This document shows positions 1 through 11,215 of a stretch of 32,605 nt of DNA, piece by piece. The notes beneath the pieces are model-generated. The model saw only the letters and a list, made by a program, of their open reading frames with translations, was not told where the DNA came from and did no database searches. Every line of letters starts with the position of its first letter. The stretch's first letter is position 1. Made by a program: the position numbers and the translations under genes. The stretch comes from Smittium culicis (Eukaryota > Kickxellomycota > Harpellomycetes > Harpellales > Legeriomycetaceae): NCBI GenBank assembly GCA_001970855.1, contig LSSN01001596.1:1-32605 (forward strand). Direction: 5' to 3'.

Positions 1-15
1 TATTGGCAAATCTAT

Positions 16-213
16 TTAGCCATTTCAGGGGCTTTTGGTTTTTTTTGAGCTACCAAAATAATCCAACCAAATGATAATCTTGAAAATTAATATAAGTTAA
101 GAACAAATTATTGGCTGATAAATCATTTATATCCAATAAAAATTACTATTTTTTGACTTATCCAGTTATTATTTTAAACTAAGTTAAGGGGTGTTGGCCT
201 CGGAAAGGGTTAA
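16..213 (-). mobile_element. TTAA-flanked MITE, family B, reverse orientation
   Basis: A 198-bp copy of the same element found at 26448-26650 and 29418-29616, here inverted. Read on the minus strand it begins TTAACCCTTTCCGAGGCCAAC at 213 and ends with GCCCCTGAAATGGCTAA at 16. Shared internal blocks are the 'aactggataag' type segment near the start, 'atttatcagccaataattt' in the middle, and 'tttggttggat' followed by 'ggtagctcaaaaaaa' near the end. There is no coding capacity. The right flank is an intact TTAA; the left has decayed to TTAG. It is probably a non-autonomous DNA transposon. Confidence 0.75.
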
Positions 214-2026
214 TCAATTTTTTAAATTATTCTTGCTGAATATGAAAACCAAATAAAATTTGAAGCGAAGGTAATGTATTATAGAAAATGTTCCGTTCCT
301 CAAAATAGTCATCCATATATTCCTAAATGATATTTTTCAGGTTTGCGGGGTGGGCAATATATTTATTCACTATTTGGGATAAATAAATTTATAAGTGGAT
401 GACTATATTTTTAAGGGAAAATGAATTTAGTGATATTTAGCTAAGAGGAACGAGAAGAAAATCACAAAATTTGATTAAGCATTACATAAATAATCTTTTA
501 ATTAGATTAAAGGGCGTTGTTTCTAGAGGAAGGCATAGATTTGTGATGTTTAATGGTCGCGCACGTTGGTTTATTTCGACTACGTATTAGCTATACGATG
601 GGATATACATGTTGTAAAAATTAGATTTTTACGAGGGCTGTAGCGAAAATATGGCACGATTAAAATAGCAGCGCAAGTACAAAGTGAGAATGGGTTTGGT
701 CTGCTAAAGAGCGGGGGAGCGGAGCGGAATGAAAGCTTTGATTAAGATATGGCCTAATTGGGGTGCGTACCAGGTCGTCTACATTGGTTACATAATTAAC
801 AGTTATTTTGAATTTTCAGCGCTTTTAAAGTTGAAGGAATTAGGCAGAGAAGGAAAGGTAATTGGATGAAAATACTGACTAAGTTATAGCAGGCTAAATT
901 AGGTTTGGGCGGCAGGAATTGTGCAGATCTAGCCAAAAAGAAAGTTTGGCATCTGTAGATTGTACGACGTTATAAAAAAGAAAATGGGCAAAGCTATTGG
1001 CACAGAAACAATCTAGAGGAGATACAGCTGCTTTTGGAAAGCGTGAGTCATCTAAAAGCACGGATTTGGTGAGGGGAAAGATTTATTATGCAAAACGCGA
1101 TAGTTTGAAGTATTGGCTGCCTGCATTCGCGCATTTATACATCGCCGCCAGAGCTTCATCATCTTGGGCATTTTGCTATATTTTCCACAGGTAGCTGCCT
1201 CGACATCGTAGAAGTGAGGCCAATTTTAAAGTTTCTGCTCTAATTTTTTTATGATTTCAGGGTTTAGCTTTATAATCCCAAGAGTATATTTAATGTTTTC
1301 AGGAGCAGCAGATTTGATTAGACATCGAGAGTTTTTATTTGGTGCCGAAATATTTGATATTGGGGATCTGCATAGGTGATTTATGCAGCGTAAACATGGT
1401 TCCTGACGAGAGAAACCTATTCGCAGGTGACGCAATTAGGGCTTACTATTTGTACCTAATCCAGACGCATTTATGAGCTGCGAAATACTTGTACTTTTTA
1501 ATTTTTTTACAATCACGCCTCTAACTGTACGCTCTTGTTTGACAAAAAGGTACCAAAGATGAAGAAGCTAGTAATTAAAGTATCAAGAAAAGTCTTTAAA
1601 ATATCAAAATAAGTCAAAACTCAAATAAAAGGTGGTAAATCTTTTTAGCGATCAATCTAGGCGTTAATAATACCTTTTATCCAAAGTCGGTACCTATAAA
1701 GCCCATAATCCTTTGGAAACTACTTTTAGCAGAACTTTTATTAAATTCTATATTCCATACTTTAAGCATTGACGCGCTAGTATATTTAACTATCGATGCA
1801 GCTATTCATAATTTATATCTCCCCATCCCCCAAATTATCTTATAGCTTAATATAGCAGTCAATTTACTTTTAGTATATACTCAACCTTATTCATAATTTC
1901 TAACTTCATATAACGCCCTATTTAATATATGTATACTCCCTCTTTTATTTATATGCATTTTTATAGTCTTCTTATTGCAATAACCTTCTCCCATTTTCCA
2001 TATTTTTATATATTTACCCAATCAAT
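214..2026. other. Intergenic region, no intact gene
   Basis: No open frame here is convincing. Positions 305-315 and 396-406 form an 11-bp perfect inverted repeat (atagtcatcca). About 530-1450 is visibly richer in G and C than its surroundings and has short open stretches on both strands (for example 997-1194 + and 1226-1435 -). None of these shows a recognisable domain or splice structure. It may be a decayed gene or transposon. The last 150 bases before 2027 are pyrimidine-rich with TATA-like runs and probably include the promoter of the following transporter gene. Confidence 0.5.
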
Positions 2027-4132
2027 ATGACTGCCAAATCTTCAAGTGCCGAAAATTCCCCTAGAGTAAACTCCATTGAGCTCGATCCTTCTATCACCTC
2101 TGACACAAACGACAACTACGATTCAACAAAAACAAACTACTATAAAGAGGAAAACCACCTAAAATCTGTAACCACCAACAACAGTAGCACGAATCCCATT
2201 TCCTTAAAAAATTTTAGCATTGAAATCGATCCTCAAATAACTGCTAGCATCAATGGTGACATAGAAGCCCAACAAACCCCGACTTCAAAACCTGAATCTG
2301 ACGCCGATAAAATCATATATTTTATCAATAGAAAAAACAAAAAATTATTCTTTTGTCTGTAAGTTTCTATAATAATACCCTCATAATTGCCTAAATATCG
2401 TCCTATTATATTAACTTCTAGAACATAGCATATATCTTATAAAAAATTTTCTTTTGTTTTCGCTTCTTAAAATTATACAATTAAAAAATTCGCTCATTAA
2501 CAGTATACTATATATCAAAATATACTCACCACTCCTAGTATCATTGCCGCAACTGTTGTTGCAAACATAAACCAAACCCTTGTCAACTCCTCATATTCAG
2601 CTATTGGAAACTACTTCAAGGCCCTTCAATACACAAGTTGGCTAAGTTTAGGCTACGTAATAATCTCATGCTCTTCCCAACCATTCTTCAGTCCCATTAT
2701 CTCCATAGTTGGATACAATGCCTTTTTCGCTTATTGCTGGATTTTTTTATCAATAGCCACCATTTTAAGTGTTATCGGATCAAGCATGCTCATGGTAATA
2801 ATCGGCTACTCCTTTTCTGCCCTCGGTGGAATTGGTATGAGCATTTTCATCAACTTACTCATCCTCCACTCATTTCCCCTCAAGCAAAGAAGCTTTTACT
2901 ACGGATTCTCCTCTTTCTCCCACAATGTCGGCAATATCTTTGGCCCCTTATTTGCCCCCTTACTTTTAACTAAATACAACTTTAGGTCTCTTTTTATCGC
3001 CCTCATAATTTTTATCGCCATAGGAATGATCATCTGCCTCTTCTCAATGTACAAATCAAATGATTCTCTAGTTAAAGTCAACAAATGGAAAAATTTCAAT
3101 TTTTTAAGCTCTTTCCTTCTGATCGCCTCTATAATCTCTTTGGCTTGCTGTCTAAACGGCGTAAGTCCTACATCCTTACATATCTATCTATACAATTACT
3201 CATACAAGACTTTATACACTAATACATATAACTCTCGTCTCTTTTCTCATTAATCTTATTTTCATCGTATTTTATTTTTGTTTCCTTTCCCCCAAATTCA
3301 GGCATCTGGTTCTTCGATTTTTAACTTAACTACAACAATCGTTCTAGGATGTGTTTTTTTAGTTTGTCTCCCCCTATTCTTTTTCACCCAGTCTAAATCT
3401 ACCAAGAATAAAATTATCCCAATACAGATCTTTACCAGACGGAACGAAGTTATTGTATATCTATCCCTAGTTTTTATTGGCTCTCGCTATGTCTCCTCAA
3501 GCTTCTTCATCCCATTCTATGGCTCTGTTATACTAAACTTGACTAAATTAAAGCTTGGTCTAATATCATCCTTTTTTTATTTAGGCTCTTCAGTCTCTGG
3601 TTTGGTATTTCCTCTTATTTATAAAAGAACCAAACCATTATACGCCTTTGTTTTTTATTACTTGCTGATAATTGGCCCATCGATCGCTGAAGTTTTTTTT
3701 AACCAAAACACAGGCTTTTATTTAGTATCTATCTGCGAGTTCATAATAGGCTGGGGAATTGTTGGTGTCACTCTTTGCGCTGTCATGTTTTTTGTATCTC
3801 AACCGCCAAACAACCTCAAACCTCTATACATCGGCCTCTTTTCATTCATCATAACTTTGGGTAGCATGATTAGCAGCTCGATCCTGATATCTGTGTACTC
3901 AAAGCTACTGACTAAAAAGATCGCAGCTGTTGCATCCAGCCACCCACAATATAGCTCTTTAATATTAAACTCATCTTCAGACAGTTCAATCATTTTCAGT
4001 GGAAGTTACCCCGATTTTGTTAGAGATGATGTCCTAAAGGCATTCATCAGTGCTATCAACATTCCCCTAATCATCACCGCCTCTTCTGTTTCTATTAGCT
4101 GTTTAATAATTCTTTTTGTCAAAATCAAATAA
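2027..4132 (+). CDS. MFS transporter, DHA2-like, three exons
   Basis: Predicted multi-pass transporter of the plasma or vacuolar membrane; substrate unknown. Exons are 2027-2358, 2539-3160 and 3302-4132. Intron 1 (180 bp) starts GTAAGTTT and ends CCTAG; intron 2 (141 bp) starts GTAAGT and ends TTCAG. Splicing keeps frame and gives 594 residues. Residues 1-105 are a hydrophilic Ser/Asn-rich tail. TM1 begins at KKLFFCLIIAATVVANINQT, which is formed across intron 1, and about 12-14 hydrophobic helices follow. Blocks such as GGIGMSIFINLL and NVGNIFGPLFAPLL match the MFS fold of drug:H+ antiporter-2 / vacuolar amino-acid transporter type. The usual motif A charges and the motif B arginine are missing, so transport chemistry is uncertain. 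The tail repeats SIE(L/I)DPxIT at residues 16-24 and 64-72. The gene converges on the bestrophin-like gene, with 369 bp between stop codons. Confidence 0.85.
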
Positions 4133-4501
4133 AATTTTGAATTTTTTATATTTGCACACGCATTAAAATCTCATTATTACTATTATTTGAACAATGTATA
4201 TAATTACACTAGTCTTGACATGTCTCCAATAGCTAAAATTGAAAAAAAAAAAAAAAAGGTATTATTATAACAGTTTGATAAAATAAGATAATCTAGATAA
4301 TTAAAGTTTATACAGGGATATTCATATTTTTTTTAAAAAAAAAAGAAAAGAAAAAGAAAATTCGTAAAACCAAAGCTGTTTGATCGGATTCATTGTATAT
4401 CGAATTAATATGTATAAAGTTTTGAGCCTTTATACTGCGTTTCCGTGAACTTGTTGACAAAATCAATGGATGAACGAGGCGGTAGTTGAAAAGGAGGAGG
4501 G
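4133..4501. other. Convergent intergenic spacer
   Basis: AT-rich spacer between the stop codons of two converging genes. It contains homopolymer A/T runs (about 4240-4258 and 4328-4360) and must hold both 3' ends and polyadenylation signals. No gene was seen. Confidence 0.6.
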
Positions 4502-5727
4502 TTATATCATTTGGTTAATTATGTACATGAGCTGATCATACAAATTGTCGATATATTTTTCGATGGGGAGGTCATTAGCTTGGCATCCGAACGGATTTTC
4601 GATGCCTTCGCCGATAGACAATATCCCCAGGACGATGAACGAGATGGTGATTTGGATGGATAAGAAAGTAGCAAGCGACGAATTGATGAGGTAGAAGGGG
4701 ACAAGAGCTAGAAAGATCATGCATACGAGGTGGAGATGTGAGCTGTATGCGACGGGCAATGGCGTAGTTTCGATGCGTATACAGTCGACGAACGCGTCGA
4801 CTATGGAGCTGATGGTTTCGTGGGTGTTGGAGTACAGCTGCTGCGGAAAAGTATTGTTCGATTGGGTGTTTATCAAAAACTGCGAGATTTCGAATGAGAG
4901 TAGGATCGGCAGGTTGTACGTCTGTTTCAGAAACACTTTGTTTTCGAGTGCGAGCAAGTCGAATTCTTGCTGGGCGCGGGCAACGTCAATACCGGTGAAG
5001 TTGTTTGCGGGCTCACTTTTGCTCGCCGCATTACTTTCTGTTGACTGCCGTGACGCAGAACGCGCTGCTACTTCGCATCTATTCTGGGACATGAATAGTG
5101 GATGTATTGCGCTATTCTCGGCTTCGAGGTAATTTTTCATCCTTAGTGATTCGCATCTGGCGAGAACTTGCGGCGATAGCAGCTCAGTCATTCTTGCACC
5201 GATATAATTCGGTTTGGCGCGGAGGTAATGCTCGATCGAGTACCCCATTGCTACTACATTTTTCATCGCCTGGATCTTCTCCACATGCTGCTCAGGAGTG
5301 GTTGCCACAACGTTTTGGTACAATGTTCGCATGAGCTTTGTTATCGACGACTCGATCTTTGCAAAGAGTTTCCTGCCCTCCCAGTAACGATCATACGCAC
5401 TATTAGTTCTCAGTACAATCAACAGTGCAACGAATATTGAAAATAAGTTTACTAAATATTATATTCATTGTTTTTATTACCAAGTGCTCAAAAATTATGG
5501 TATTAAAATTGAATATTATCTTTATAAACTGTATATGTTTGTTTATTACTTGTTATGGGGGGTAAAGCTTCGAGATTTTTTCCATTAGTCAAAATGAACA
5601 CAATTGCTGAATAAATCGTACTTACTGCCATCCGCGGGATTATAGTAGTGTAGCATCCTTTAGTTGTAAAATATTTTGTTTCAGGAAAATAAGTGTGGAC
5701 TATCGCCTTAAAACTACTAATATTCAT
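4502..5727 (-). CDS. Bestrophin-like / UPF0187 membrane channel, two exons
   Basis: Bestrophin-family (RFP-TM, UPF0187/YneE) membrane protein, a family that includes anion channels. Exon 1 is 5727-5550 and exon 2 is 5451-4502 on the minus strand. The 98-bp intron starts GTAATA and ends TTTAG, joining LPPIT to INLFSIFVALL in frame and giving 375 residues. In-frame stops lie directly upstream of the ATG. Family hallmarks are the early PR at residues 31-32, the signature RTNSAYDRYWEGR at 74-86, a hydrophobic pair around residues 270-335, and the C-terminal block GIENPFGCQANDLP at 342-355. The middle (about 180-215) is a variable, Ser/Ala-rich loop. Length fits fungal members. Exon 2 is clearly GC-richer than the neighbouring transporter gene. 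The 5' splice site GTAATA is not consensus, so the exon 1 boundary is the least certain part. Confidence 0.88.
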
Positions 5728-7849
5728 TTACTATTTTTTTTGTATTTATAGAAAGAGCGTTGATATAAACTTGTAAAAGAAAATTTTTCAAATACACCAA
5801 ATAAACAAGTAGGAAAATTAGCTTAAAAAAATATTCAATTCATATTATTTTACACTATTAGTATTTCTGAATTCCATAGAAGCTACTTGCTGCCCCTCTT
5901 CCTCCATTATTTTTTTTAAAAAAGTTTTTTTTTATCTGATTCTTTGATTTTGCGTTTATCCTTTATTATTAAAAAGTAACAAATTATAATGATGAATCAA
6001 TCCATTACAAAAATCGATTGTATCTTCATTTCCTTTTGTGTGATGTTTTTTAATCATTGTGTTTGAATATTGTTAAGAATTTTTTTTCTAGCTAGAAAAA
6101 TTACGATAAATCTAATAGTTCATATAAAAACGAGGTACCAATTTTACTTGCATCAGTTAACAGTAAATTCGACAATGTAACTAAGTACTCATAAGTGAAA
6201 TGAAATTCTCGAGTTTAAAACAGTATTTAACAGATAGCCTATGAGATAATGCAGAATAATATATGGTAGTTTTGAAGTTTAGTAATATAACTGGTATTAA
6301 AATGGATCCCGAAATAACTGAATGAATCCTTATAATAAAATAAGAATACTATTAATATCCAATTCCTATGGCTAAAATGTAATTTTTAGGTAACAATATC
6401 ATTTTAAGGTACAGTTAACATTACTAATAGTATTAAAGACTTGAATTCCAAATATATAGGAGAGAAATTCTCACTAAAAGATATAAATAATTTATAAGAT
6501 CAGCTTTTCTTGTATGGGAAACGTAATCGTTTAATCATAGATAACCTCTTACAATTCAATGTTTTATACAGCTGCGCGAACGATGGATTATTGAACAATA
6601 AAGAATCATCATATTAATAGGTGACTACAACATGAAAATGCAAATCCCATCTTTTGTTTTCGAAAGTTTATTTGTGAGTATAATTTCTTGCACCTATACG
6701 CTACAAACAATCAAACTTTAGTTACGACTAGCGTCATTCTACATTGTTTCTCAGGACTACAGTTAAAATTATCTTCAAGTTAATTGTTTAAAGATCCTAT
6801 TGAAACTCGACTATATTGCAATACCTATTGTAAGCTGGCACAAGTTTAAAATGATACGCTTTATTTAACAGTTACGAGTTTAATTTTTTTTTTTTTCTGC
6901 TGCAATAATGTTCGCATATGAATTTAGACTTGTTATTGTCTAGTTGTAATATTTTAAATATTTTTGTTGCAGCTTTTAACTCCTCTATGGTTGTCATAAA
7001 TGTTATAATGTAATCTATTTTATAAGATGTATAGTAAATATGGTGTACATGAGGTTTTTCGATCAGCCATACAAGGCAAGCCGTTCGGATGTTTATAGAA
7101 CTTAAAATAATTACTTTTAAATTATAACACTATACATCATATAACTCATTTTTATATTACTACTACAAAATTCGTAGTAGATATTCTATTACAAAAAGCT
7201 ATTAAGTATATATACCGAAGTTTTTCGAATTATAACTATTGAATAAAACTTTTTGCTAGATTTTTTATTAGTATTTTATAAATATTTATAATAATTAATT
7301 TGCTGTATCTATCAAATATTAAATTTTATATAATGATGATTATCTAGTACGGGAAAATTATCTATCTTTTAAATATAAAAAATAGATAGACTAGGCTTAG
7401 AATTAATTGCAAGTTGAAATAAGGATACATAGTCTTTAAAGCTGATAATTTTGAAGTCAAAAAAAAAACACCCCCAGCTGTACCATAAAAGCAGCAAATT
7501 TGCTGTAAAATAAAGCTCTTGTTAATTTTTATAATAACAGATAAATAAATTTATTTATTTTCAGTAAATATTATTAAAAATTGAATATCTTATTCAAATG
7601 AAACGGTGATGAGTATTTGAATAATTTTGGGGTCAATAATATAATGTAAGGTTGAAATAATAAAATACTGCTGGTTGGAAGGTTAGGTAGATAAAACCCA
7701 AATTATTTAAATTAAGAGGTCGTTTGAACTAACTTTACGTGTTCGTTCTTTTGGGAAGATGAAACTATTCTTATTATATTTTTTGGTGTAATATTAATCG
7801 ACCGCTTTAGGGCGAAGATTAATTTATTTATTTTAATGGGATGGTCATA
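5728..7849. other. AT-rich intergenic region
   Basis: I see no supported gene. Many poly-A/T runs and short stop-rich frames are present. A perfect 14-bp palindrome, cagcaaatttgctg, lies at 7492-7505. The right end (from about 7600) may still include the 3' edge of the DIRS-type relic that reads leftwards, but I could not define its terminus. Confidence 0.5.
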
Positions 7850-8917
7850 ATAAGTTAATATAAGAGTAGTATTGATCGGTTATATCTGACTGATTACTAC
7901 GGTCTAGTCTGTAATAACTATCAAACATTTTAAATTTTGACCAAAACTTATGATAATTTTGCCCTGATTACATGAACCTTGCGCATTGGTGTATTCGGAG
8001 CTCTTTATATCAACTTTGATAGATTCTTGATATTCCTTGCAGTACTATTTACAATAAATACTTTTTTTATTGCCTTGTGATTCTAAAAGGAATGTTTATC
8101 GTAATACACTATGGCTTATAAGTTGTTATTGGCATAATTCTGTATATATTTTTGATTTTTATATAGTTTACGCCAATACTAGTCTTAGAATTTGTTTGGG
8201 ATAACTCGTTATTTCACAGGGCTTTTCAACCTTTTGCTTTTTTATTTTTTCTTTAGTAGTAATGATTATTATTCTTAGGGTTTCGTTGATAATGTTAGTC
8301 TATTCGTCTTCAATTCGATGAATGTCACTTGCCCGTAGAAAACCACAGATATCTAATAATCAAAAACACTTAATTGTGAGCTTGAGAGTATCTAAATTTC
8401 ATTTTTAGTCCCATTCATTTAGCTAGCGACTATTGTGGCTATTTTAATTTCCGGATTAATATAATATTGAATCACATTTTCTTTAATATATTTCAAGAAA
8501 TCATTTATGTATGATGAATTCTTCATATTCCTCAAAATTGCTACCAAATTCAATAATTCCGGCTTAAATGAATTGATGGTATAAACACTTAGCTTTATGG
8601 AACTGAAGAGGTGTTCAAAGTAGTTTACAACGTGACTGTCTAGAATTTCATCTGAATTTTTATTGCGTATAATGATACCTGAATATATGCTTGACTACTA
8701 GTTTGTTGGAAACGATAATTTCAATGGCTGTATCCGACATAACTTGCGATTTGAGGAAGCTTCGCTTATTCTCAATGCCATAAGATACCAGTTCTTGTTG
8801 CTCGACAGTGGTGAATTTCCGCTTGTTGGATCTGATACTTATGCGTTTTCTTGTGCGAGCAGCGACCGAGAAATTTATAGCTTCTGAATTTCCGGAAACC
8901 AAATTACGGTTTTTCAC
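7850..8917 (-). pseudogene. DIRS-type tyrosine recombinase, broken
   Basis: An 85-residue open segment (8917-8660) carries the N-terminal, core-binding part (QQELVSYGIENKRSFLKSQ). Further on, after stops, LLDICGFLRASDIHRIEDE (about 8360-8285) contains the first catalytic arginine in the context characteristic of DIRS/Ngaro recombinases. It is followed by TTKEKIKKQKVEKPCEI and ILRLVLA. The region 7990-7915 (NAQGSCNQGKIIISFGQN) sits where the C-terminal helix with the catalytic tyrosine is expected, but I cannot identify a clean HxxR or nucleophile. Multiple stops. Confidence 0.8.
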
Positions 8918-9059
8918 AACGGTGTTATCAGTGTGTTCTTAAGGCGCTTTTTTCAGAATTTATAATTAATCTGAGAAATCAAACTCCATGGCAGGTAGAA
9001 ATATGGGTTGATTTAATGAGACCACTCGATGAGATTGGCTTTGTTACATATGGCTCAGT

Positions 9060-9926
9060 AATCTAGGATCTAGATTTAAAATTGTTCTACCATTTATTTT
9101 TCCTATGGCGCGAAAAGATCCACATATTTATTCTATAAACATCAAAAATAGCTTTAAATACCTCTTGAGATATTGAAGATTTGATCTGTGCAGTTGGCCA
9201 ACTCGTTAAATCTGCCAGATTTATTACAGATGGAATATACTTAGCTTGAATTCAGGTATTCGTGGTCATACAGTGAAGCCAGATTTACTCTGATATTTCT
9301 ATTAATTTCTAAGAAGCAGTTCTACAACATTTCATCATGTATGATAGAGTGATATTATATTCTGATTATAATAATACCGAAAAAACAAGATCTATACTAA
9401 GACGTAAAGTGTATAAGCTCTTTAATAAATTTTTGGCGTTGATTTACATCAAAGCTACTAAGGAAATCCACAAACCTGCCTAGGATTTTTAATCCACTAC
9501 TATTCCCGATGCGGAACCTCTAGAATCCGTGATTTTTGAGCTCAGGGTTCTCGGGATGAAATAATAAGCCATTTCAAGACTTCATCTTGTTAATCTAGAA
9601 TGAAATATTCAGGATTGAATTTTCGATTAGCGTGAGAGTCGGTGTTCATGATTTCGACTTTAACAGGCAGTTTTTATAAAGTTCCAGAAAAGGACTTAGT
9701 ACGAGCCGGTCTGGATGTAGACCCATAGGAATTTCTTGTATTTTATCAATGGAGCTCTCCAAGCATCCCAAAGATTTTTTATCAGTTTTCAAAAGTTTTG
9801 AAGCTTCTCGGTGGAGATCCTGTACCTTGGAAAAAGTAAATTTGATTTGCATATCCCTCTAGTTGATTATCATTCCTAAATACGTGATCGATTGTGTTTG
9901 ATCTGTTATGGACCTTTCAAGTTTTA
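9060..9926 (-). pseudogene. DIRS RT thumb/connection and RNase H, broken
   Basis: Starts with QSITYLGMIIN, a stop, then the open stretch 9852-9646 containing KVQDLHREASKLLK and MGLHPDRLVLSPFLELYKN, the connection region typical of DIRS elements. The RNase H follows in shifting frames: NGLLFHPENPEL, ITDSRGSASGIVVD (the TD-S motif), INAKNLL, EISE-stop-IWL, and IQAKYIPSVINLADLTSWPT. Order and spacing agree with the family; multiple stops and frameshifts make it dead. Confidence 0.8.
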
Positions 9927-9929
9927 TTT

Positions 9930-10280
9930 TTTGTTTTATTTACTTAAAAAATTAAATATTATTCCTCTTTATATAAAAAAAAAACAATTTTATTTTTATC
10001 TTTGATCAATTTAAATTCCTATGTGCAAAGAGAAATAATGTTTTCTATAGTGATATATAGAATCTAAAGATCAAAAATAACTAATATACATTTATCAAGT
10101 ATACCAATTACAAATAACAATATTCTGAACTAACGATATAAATGTCGATTAGTTTTTTGTTGTTTTTTAAACAAAAAAACATATATAGTTTTTATAAATA
10201 TAGTGTATATAAATTATTATTCTAAAAACTTAATAATAATCCTCTGCAAAAAAAGTTATAAATAATCATTTATTACAATA
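9930..10280. mobile_element. AT-rich insertion inside the DIRS RT
   Basis: RT similarity stops after GLKI near 10280 and resumes as KIKLERSITDQTQSITYLG near 9940. These are adjacent in an intact RT, so about 340 bp have been inserted. The segment is extremely AT-rich and has no open frame. It contains an internal foldback of T/A runs (gttttttgttg...caaaaaaac) near 10152-10180. I could not define terminal repeats or a target duplication. Confidence 0.5.
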
Positions 10281-10740
10281 TTTTTAAACCTATCTGTATT
10301 AGCTTTGAATATATCTTTGATGTGATCTGATTGCAAGACTCCTTTGATTCCCCTGGAATTAACAGCTCGTGTAGATGTGCTGATTTATGGACCACTTGTT
10401 CTCTTACCAGTGTCAATATCTGACGAATAATTTTGGAATAATTGTAAGGGCTCAATGAAACCCCGAATTGAAGAACTTGGTATTGATAAGTTTGGCCATT
10501 CTAGCAGAAGCGGAGGTACTTCTTTCAGGATTATTTGATCAGGATATGCATCAATGTGTCTATCAAGTTCAATAATTTATTGAAGTTCTTTCTTTGAACT
10601 AGGTGGAAAATCGAGGCTAAGAGTTCTATTCTGAAATTCCTCTCTTGTATGTACAAGTTTAGCTGTCTCAGATCTAGGAATTTTTTGAGTCCCCCAGTCT
10701 TCTTTTATATATCAAAAAAGTTGATGTAATAGCCTGGATA
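10275..10740 (-). pseudogene. DIRS-type reverse transcriptase, catalytic core, broken
   Basis: One reading frame, interrupted by stops, runs GYYINFFDI-stop-KKTGG, then FLDLRQLNLYIQERNFR, then KYLRF and GQTYQYQVLQFGVSLSPYN, then the continuous open segment 10455-10273. This is the palm of a DIRS RT. The position of the catalytic YLDD box reads HLHELL, so two active-site residues are lost. Upstream (11012-10674) the leader is in another frame, which implies a frameshift. Clearly non-functional. Confidence 0.85.
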
Positions 10741-11215
10741 GGGGGATTTGACTTTTTCCATCCCATTTTCGATAGTAGTGATGCAAAATTTTCTATTATG
10801 ATGGTGTGGGCGGCTGATCCATCTTCCTCTTGTAGTGATGAGGATGAAGCTCCAGTTTTGGCGGCTCCGTTAGCATTAGTTTGCGGGGCAGGCTTTCTGT
10901 TGGAACTTTCCAGGTTTTTTTTTGTAAAGCAGGATCTGTTTGATGGCTTTCGGCTACCCAAGAGACACTGATAAACAAAAAGATTTAGCTGGTTCTCAAT
11001 AAAAGTCTTCAAATTATGTTCCTTCTTCCGGAATTGAATCTGGAACCCTTTCTTGACTATGTTTCGGATCCTTTTGCTGACCGTCAGTTTGCTCCAATTG
11101 ACATGTAAATTGCGAGGCAGCTTCCTACTGAATGTTTGATTGTGGGATCTATTGAGATCCCCTGCACCTGCCGCGTCCTCTTCCGCAAAAAATTTGACTG
11201 TGCGCGATAATTGTT

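Larger units (their letters stand above)
7850..11215 (-). mobile_element. DIRS-type (tyrosine recombinase) retroelement relic
   Basis: Decayed retrotransposon read right to left, in the order expected of DIRS-order elements: capsid-like/RT leader, RT, RNase H, then tyrosine recombinase. The leader (11215-10980) reads NWSKLTVSKRIRNIVKKGFQ. RT (10740-9640) has KKTGG...FLDLRQLN, QFGVSLSPYNYSKIIRQIL and YLGMIIN. RNase H remnants (9640-9060) have a TDS motif and IQAKYIPSVINLADLTSW. The recombinase (8917-7850) has the hallmark GFLRASDIHRI. Numerous stops and frameshifts interrupt every domain, and the RT active site YLDD reads HLHE. An AT-rich insertion of about 340 bp splits the RT. No terminal or internal repeats were identified, so the ends are approximate. 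Confidence 0.85.

Noticed and set aside
2638..2973. 111-codon frame inside the MFS gene
   Set aside because: Out of frame with exon 2 of the transporter; the spliced MFS frame explains the region.
4719..5440. Several plus-strand frames opposite the bestrophin-like gene
   Set aside because: They mirror the GC-rich antisense exon; no domain is visible and the minus-strand product has clear family motifs.
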